Shown: positions 58,360-64,000 of the stretch, piece after piece
Position numbering within the stretch: the first letter of the stretch is position 1
How the letters are laid out: each line of letters begins with the position of its first letter
Origin: Amylostereum areolatum
Taxonomy: Eukaryota; Basidiomycota; Agaricomycetes; Russulales; Stereaceae
Direction: 5' to 3'
Length of the DNA stretch: 64,000 bases
NCBI GenBank assembly: GCA_012932865.1
Contig: SAXG01000002.1
Location: 992,001 to 1,056,000, forward strand
Notes under the pieces: model-generated
The model's input: the letters and a program-made list of their open reading frames with translations, nothing else
Database searches by the model: none
What the model was told of the DNA's origin: nothing
Made by a program: the position numbers and the translations under genes

Positions 58360-61132
58360 ATGGATCTCGAATCTCTGTCGCGCGACACGCAAGAACGAAC
58401 GTTCTGTAAATGGTATTACGACTTCGTATCCGTGCTTTCATGATTCCCCGGGCAGACTGACGATCCTCCCGCACAGGCTGAACACGAAACTTGAGGCTAA
58501 TGGATACCCTCCGATGAAGTCTTTGAGATATGATCTCTCCGATGGTGTGCGACTCATTCAGCTCATGGTGCGTGCCGAGGCAGTTCGCATCCAACCTCGG
58601 TATTGATACAGTTTTCAAGGAAATTATGGGTCAGCACCTCGCTTTTGTGGGTAGAGACCGATGATCGAACTGACCTTAGGGGATACTTCTCTGGGACGCT
58701 ATAATAAGAACCCGCGTATGCGTGTCCAGATGGCGGAGAACGTGAACAAAGCACTTGAGTTTATCAACTCTCGCGGTGTGAAGCTCACCAATATTGGCTC
58801 TGAAGGTGTGTTTTCTCCTGTATGATTCCGTCCACAAGGCCCTCAATCATTTGCAGACATCATTGACGGGAACATCAAGCTCATCCTTGGAATGATTTGG
58901 ACGCTTGTCTTACGGTTCACCATAGCCGATATCAAGTACGTTGCGTGTCGCGCGTCCCGACTTCCCTGCCCATCGTTGACACGCTGAAGTAACACCTGCA
59001 TCTTCAAAGTGAGGAGGGCTTGTCTGCCAAGGAGGGCTTGCTTTTGTGGTGCCAGCGCAAAACGAAACCGTACAAGGAGGTCGACGTGTTAGATTTCTCC
59101 TTGAGTTGGACGGACGGCCTTGCATTGTGGGTTGGATCCCATTTATTGCTACGGTCGTTTGACGCGTCTTTGTAGATGCGCCTTGATCCACTGCCACCGA
59201 CCGGAACTCCTTGACTACGATAAGCTAGACAAGGTGAAAACGTCCATGCACTCCTCCTCACCGCGGAGCTGACGGGAGCAGTCTGACCGCCATGGTAATA
59301 CCCAATTAGCTTTCGACGTTGCCGCCGAGCACCTTGGAATCCCGGTAAGACCCTGCCCCCCTCCCCCCCACTAGTCATTGCTGAGATTGGACAATAGCAA
59401 TTGTTGGAAGTCGCCGATCTTTGTGACGTGAGGAAACCTGACGAGAGAAGTGTTATGACATATGTGGCCAACTTTTTCCATGCATTTTCCTCTATGGGTG
59501 AGCACGTTCTTTGAGCTATCCGTGCTTCCATCTCAAGTTCCTATAGACCAGGCTGAGACCGTCTCGCGACGCCTCGAGAAGTTTGCCGAGCTCATGCAGT
59601 CGATATGGGTTAGCCGGAACGACTACGAGCGACGCGTCCGAGCAGTAGGCCTTCCGTGTTCTCTCCGTGTATTGGTCGACTCAGCTCAGCCATTTTCTCT
59701 CAGCTACTATCCGCACTTTCCGAAATGGAAGACCAATGGGCCGTCGCCACCTTCACTGGAGTATATGCTGATGTCAAGGCCCACGCCGCCAGACATGCTA
59801 CCTACAAACAGACGACGAAACGGAAGTGGGTCACTGAGAAGCAGGATGTAGCGACGCTGTTCGGCAATGTGCAGACGAAGTTGAAGACGTACAGACTGCG
59901 GGAATACATCCCACCTCCGGGACTTTCTCTCGTTGTGAGTACCTTTTATGTCGTCCATGAACTTCCAATTGAATTTAGGCCAACAGGACATCGACTTTGC
60001 ATGGGATACTCTCTTGGCCGCGGAGGCCAGACGTTCAAGAGCTATTAACGCCAAAATTCGGGAGCAAGCAGCTTCTCGTTATATCTTTTTTTCACCCTTC
60101 TAACCTGTACCTTTCAGGATCCAAGAGTCGCTGCGGAAGAAATTCGCCGACCTCGCTAACGACTTCCAGAGACGCCTACATGCCATCTCTGCAGAGCTCG
60201 CGTCTATTGAAGGACCGTTGGAGGTTTGTTGTTTGTGGCTCACAACATTTCTTCTCCTGACTTTCTGTGTAGGAACAACAACGGGAGATCGACAAACTCC
60301 AGACCCGACTACCTGCTTTGTCTGAGGCCTTGTCCACCGTTGAGAGCGCCGAAGTAGAGTGCGACGAAGCGAAGGTGGAGGAGAACGACTACACAGTATT
60401 CACATGCCAAGACTTGGAGTTCGAACTTGAACTGGTTGTGCAGAGTATCGCGAAGAAGATTTCATTCATCGACAACCAGGTGGGTTTTATCCCAATTCTC
60501 GGCTCCTCAAATTGACAGTCTCCTACTCGCAGATCGTATCCAGGAATATGACCAACCTGACGCCGGCTCAGATAGAGCAGTTCGAGAGCACATTTCGGTA
60601 CTTTGATCGTGACGAAACGAATACACTCAGCCTGTCAGAGATGGCGGCTGCCTTGGCTAGCTTGGGTATCGTTTACGCTGTGAGTCTGGATTATCTTTTC
60701 ATACACCTGTTCTGACTTCCTGCCAGGATGAGGATTTCGACATCATCTACGAGCAGCTCATGCAGGAATATGGAGCTGTTACATTCGAAGCTTTCATCAA
60801 TCTTTTAGTGAGCCTAAACTTGCCTTGGCCTCTTTCGCAGCTTATCATACCTCCATTAGGTCGATATCACCGAGGACCAAACATCGCTTGACCAGCTGCG
60901 CGAAGCCTTCCAAGGTGTTGCAGCGAACAAGGTCTGTTCATACCTCGTGCAGTTTAATTATCACAGAGCTAACTCTTCACCGCAGCCGTTCGTGACGGAG
61001 CTGGATCTTCGTTTGGCTCATATCCCCGCAAACGCGATAGAATACCTGCGCGAAGCTATGCCTTCCGCCCCCAACGCGGTCGGAGAACCCGAATATGACT
61101 ATGAGGCCTGGTTGGACACTGTATTCGACTGA
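58360..61132 (+). CDS. alpha-actinin
   Basis: About seventeen exons, intact, about 630 residues. Two calponin-homology domains: [60 protein letters not shown] and [20 protein letters not shown]; then [20 protein letters not shown] and [21 protein letters not shown] shortened spectrin-like rod follows ([40 protein letters not shown]). The C-terminus has EF-hands; the first has a complete loop, [12 protein letters not shown]. It cross-links actin filaments, for example at the cytokinetic ring. One intron (60064-60117) uses a GC donor. Cofilin follows 288 bp downstream on the same strand. Confidence 0.9.
60064..60117 (+). other. GC-AG intron in alpha-actinin
   Basis: The only junction that keeps the frame between AINAKIRE and IQESLRKKF has donor GA/GCAAGC and acceptor TTTCAG, with a CTAAC branch site about 25 nt before the acceptor. 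The nearby GT (position 60079) would shift the frame. Confidence 0.75.
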
Positions 61133-61420
61133 TCACCGCGCACTGTCTTTCCCTTTGTTGTAGTTCTAGCTAGACCCGCATGTATAGTATAGCACGGTAG
61201 TGTTTTTTTATAAGTACATCGATATCGGACGTTCAGTGGAGAGGGTGTGACGTCGCAAATATATTGCAGCGCAAAACACAGCGCGCGGGGACCGGATCCG
61301 GCGGTGGCCGGGCGGTGGCAATCGCCGTGCCATCGCGATACTAGGACCAGTGTCCTTTCCTTGATCTCAACCACAAACGACTCTCCTCCTCCATCCTCTT
61401 CCTATAGCCACACATACATC
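61133..61420. promoter_or_regulatory. promoter and leader of cofilin
   Basis: The interval holds the alpha-actinin 3' end and the cofilin promoter. TATAAG near 61209 is too far to be the core element with certainty; the last 60 bp are CT-rich, typical of a highly expressed fungal gene. Confidence 0.35.
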
Positions 61421-62184
61421 ATGGTACGCATCCTTCAGCCTCTCGCTCTCGACATACAATCTGACCGATCAGTAATAATAGGCCTCCGGCGTCGCTGTGA
61501 ACCCCGACTGTTTGACCGCGTTCCAGGAGCTTAAGCTCGGCAAGAAGCTCAAATACATTATCTATGCTGTCTCAGACGACAAGACGGAGATCGTCGTGAC
61601 CAAGAAGAGCACGTCGGACAACTATGACGAGTTCCTTGCCGACTTGCCCGAGCAGGACTGCCGCTGGGCCGTATACGACTTCGAGTTTGAGAAGGAAGGC
61701 GCGGGCAAACGGAACAAGATCTGTTTCTTCTCCTGGTGCGTTCCCTTTCTTATTCTTCTTCGTTACGCGTGCTTTCTTCGTATCCGCGTTTTCTTCCACC
61801 CACACGTTACCGCCACCGCCACCATTGTCTCGCTAATGAGGATTGATCGCGTGGCGGCGGCCGCGTTCCCTTTCTGAGCTGCGTTGAGTGGATGTGTTCA
61901 GTTTTGCTGATCGGATCGCGTGCCGCGCGCCCGCCCTTTTTACTTCGCGTGTCTGTCTGCAGGTCTCCCGACGACGCGAAGATCAAGGCGAAGATGCTGT
62001 TCGCCTCGTCCAAGGACGCGCTCCGACGCGCCCTCGTGGGCATCGCAGCGGAGATCCAGGGTACCGACTATAGCGAGGTTGCATACGAAAGCGGTACGTC
62101 TTTCTCGCGCGTCTCCTAGTTCTATACCTCATTCTTGTTTTCTCGCCTTTTGCAGTGCTGGACAAGGTGTCCCGCGGAAACTGA
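61421..62184 (+). CDS. COF1: cofilin/ADF
   Basis: Four exons, intact, about 137 residues. The first coding exon is only the ATG: an intron (61424-61481) starts immediately after it. Then [100 protein letters not shown] and the end VLDKVSRGN. These are the ADF-homology fold and its actin-binding helix ([15 protein letters not shown]). It severs and depolymerises actin filaments. The N-terminal Ala-Ser after the start Met fits the regulatory Ser of cofilins. Confidence 0.95.
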
Positions 62185-62594
62185 TCGACGCCTCCCCACT
62201 GTACTGCCTACCCGTTCTCTTTGTATACGTCTCGCGAGCATCGTCATTTTAACACTAAGTAGTTCCAGGGGCCAAGACTCCAGAGATCCGCGGTGGAAGA
62301 AGTTATTGTAGAAATGTTGTTTGACTGAAATGGAGCTATCGTCATTGACATCATCTATTCATACCATTGAAGATTTCTACTTGTTGGCGGTGGCCACGCA
62401 ATTGTCCAGGTTACCGTATACATACTTAAGCTCTCTTCTTGCTTGGGACAAACCATGCGCTAAGCCACGTTCTTCACTTCAAGCCAGCACATTCGCTCAT
62501 GTTCGTTTATTGAAGGATAATGTATACCATTTTAAACCCGGAAAACGTACACGACAACGCGCATCCAGCCGTCCAGTCCTCAACGTGTCCACCC
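62185..62594. other. 3' region between convergent genes
   Basis: Separates the stop codons of cofilin and VDAC. Short frames only; no RNA gene recognised. Confidence 0.6.
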
Positions 62595-63713
62595 TTAAGC
62601 CTCGAAGATGAAGCTCGCACCGACCTTGTGAGGAGCGGGGCCAGCGGTGGTCTCGTTCAGGCGCTGAGTGTCGAGGGCAAGACCGAAGGAAGCCTTGACG
62701 CCGGGGCGGAGCGCCTGGGTGTAGCCTATTGTGCAAAGTCCGTGAGGGAATGCGTCGGGAGAAGAGAGATCAGAGCGTACCGAGAGCGAGAACACCAGAG
62801 TTGTTGATCTTCGCCTTAACGAAAGCGGCGGGGTCGAGGTAGCTATACGGGCGGATGAAAATGTCAGTGAGATCACAGGTTCAAAGTGAAAAGAGCGTAC
62901 GCTTTGGTGCCAACTTCGAGGCTGACGTTGGAGGTGGTCGCCTTGGTGTCGTAAACAGCCTTGGCACCGGCCTCGACGTCGCGGCTGACGCGGTGATAGT
63001 AGCTCGCGGCGAACGTGGTGAGGTTGCCGAGGCCGTGAATCGTGACAGCATACTCGGGGGCGGAAAAGCCAACGGCGGCAGAGTAACGGGAGATCTTGCC
63101 CTCAGTGACATTGTACGACGCCTCCGCACCGAGAAGGAAACCATCCCGGCCGAGAACGGTGTCCGCGGTGATGGTGGGTCCCTAAAAGTCATGGTGCAAG
63201 TCAATACGAAATGGTGGACAAAGGTGCATGGGCGGCTCGGACCTTGAAGACATCAAGGACGGCACGGGTGTGGAGACCGGGCTGCTTGTAGGTGAGGTTG
63301 ACGAGGGTGCCCTTGGTGCCCTTGTCGGGGGTGAGGGATGCGTTCAGGTCGAGCTTGAGCCCCTTGGCGATCTGGTTGTCGAGCTCAATGAGGGAACGGA
63401 GGGTGTTGGAGGTCGTCCAGGTTTGGGTGAGAGTAAGACCCTGGGGCTTGTTGGTGAACTTGGCCTCGATGTCACCGTTGATGGCGTTCGTCTTGGAGTC
63501 ACGAAGACCAGCGACCCTGAAAGCGACATTGTTGGGGGTGACGGTCTTGACCTCGAGATTCGTGCCGTTGATTTGGTAGTCCTTGCCGAGGAGGTCGTTG
63601 GAGGACTTGCCGAGATCCTGTAAGAAGGGTCAAGGGATAAATGCGGGGAAATGGAGAGAAAAGGAGAGAATTCCAACCTTCCAGGACGGGGGAACGGGCT
63701 GAGGGAGAGACAT
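62595..63713 (-). CDS. POR1: mitochondrial porin VDAC
   Basis: Five or six exons, intact, about 290 residues. Starts MSLPQPVPPSWK, then DLGKSSNDLLGKDYQINGTN (N-terminal helix and first strand), alternating beta strands such as NAINGDIEAKFTNKPQGLTL, GLKLDLNASLTPDKGTKGTL, YNVTEGKISRYSAAVGFSAP and KAVYDTKATTSNVSLEVGTK, then AYLDPAAFVKAKINNSGVLA and YTQALRPGVKASFGLALDTQ, with the C-terminal strand HKVGASFIFEA. It is the voltage-dependent anion channel of the outer mitochondrial membrane. The GxKAS and VGASF motifs near the end are typical of fungal porins. Confidence 0.95.
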
Positions 63714-64000
63714 TTTAGGATCGGGAGGGTGAGGGAGGAAGGCAAGAAGGACGTGAGCTGGCTGCGACGAAGACGCGACGACGAGCGATTTTGGGGGAAA
63801 CACCGTGGGAACATTGCGGGATCCGTTTACTTCCGCAGAGTGAAACGTGCGTTCCGCCACAACGTCCCTCTCTGACGACTGACGTTACCTGCGTTCACCC
63901 GCACCCAGCTCGAATTCGTCAAAGTCGCGTCTTATTGGCCCCCAGTGCTTTACCGACGCGTAGGTGTGTCTTTGCCTCCCCCTGATCGCGTCTGCAGACC
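63714..64000. other. promoter side of VDAC, window edge
   Basis: Contains the 5' leader and probable promoter of VDAC. No gene is supported before the window ends. Confidence 0.5.

Overview
The window is nuclear DNA from a filamentous basidiomycete, most likely an Agaricomycete. Nearly every gene is cut by short (about 45-65 nt) GT-AG introns, genes are tightly packed on both strands, and coding DNA is moderately GC-rich. The gene set is a eukaryotic, fungal one: TmpL-like A-domain membrane enzyme, Pet127, Rpn13, Pob3 without an HMG box, F-box/leucine-rich proteins. I saw no rRNA, tRNA, CRISPR array or bacterial operon.

Layout. 1-1.4 kb: a 19-bp minisatellite and no convincing gene. 1.4-6.3 kb: a TmpL-like enzyme followed by a decayed copy of its own 3' end. 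6.6-22.2 kb: a universal-stress-protein gene, mitochondrial RNA exonuclease Pet127, an ARL8-type GTPase, proteasome receptor Rpn13, a SCOC/Slo1 coiled-coil protein, an atypical homeodomain protein, a multi-spanning membrane protein and a protein with a ubiquitin-interacting motif. 22.3-26.3 kb: nested mobile DNA. An inverted pair of a 1.4-kb sequence is present, one copy of which carries 60-bp terminal inverted repeats. The other copy is interrupted by a 1,032-bp element with TA target duplications, which itself contains a 504-bp hAT-like MITE with a perfect 8-bp target duplication. 26.5-38 kb: GCFC/PAXBP1-type splicing factor, Rad60/Esc2/NIP45 SUMO-like protein, RNA 5'-triphosphatase (Cet1), ZIP transporter, PhyH-type dioxygenase, a small unknown protein and a mitochondrial K+/H+ exchange-related protein. 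38.7-49.7 kb: two F-box proteins, an SV2-like MFS transporter, a broken CYSTM-like gene and a DCAF4-like WD40 protein. 51.3-63.7 kb: an RA-PH adaptor, FACT subunit Pob3, alpha-actinin, cofilin and the mitochondrial porin VDAC.

Three things stand out. First, the nested transposon block: boundaries, target duplications and order of insertion can all be read from the sequence. Second, many conserved genes, concentrated between 29 and 53 kb, need a net +1 frame change to stay open; no -1 shift is required in any gene I could follow securely, and in several cases the break coincides with a stop codon after an NNC codon. Residual single-base insertions in the assembly are the simplest explanation, but +1 recoding is testable. 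Third, the RA-PH protein, alpha-actinin and cofilin lie within 11 kb, a loose neighbourhood of actin-related genes. Exon borders were read by eye from splice consensus and protein continuity, so individual borders may be off.
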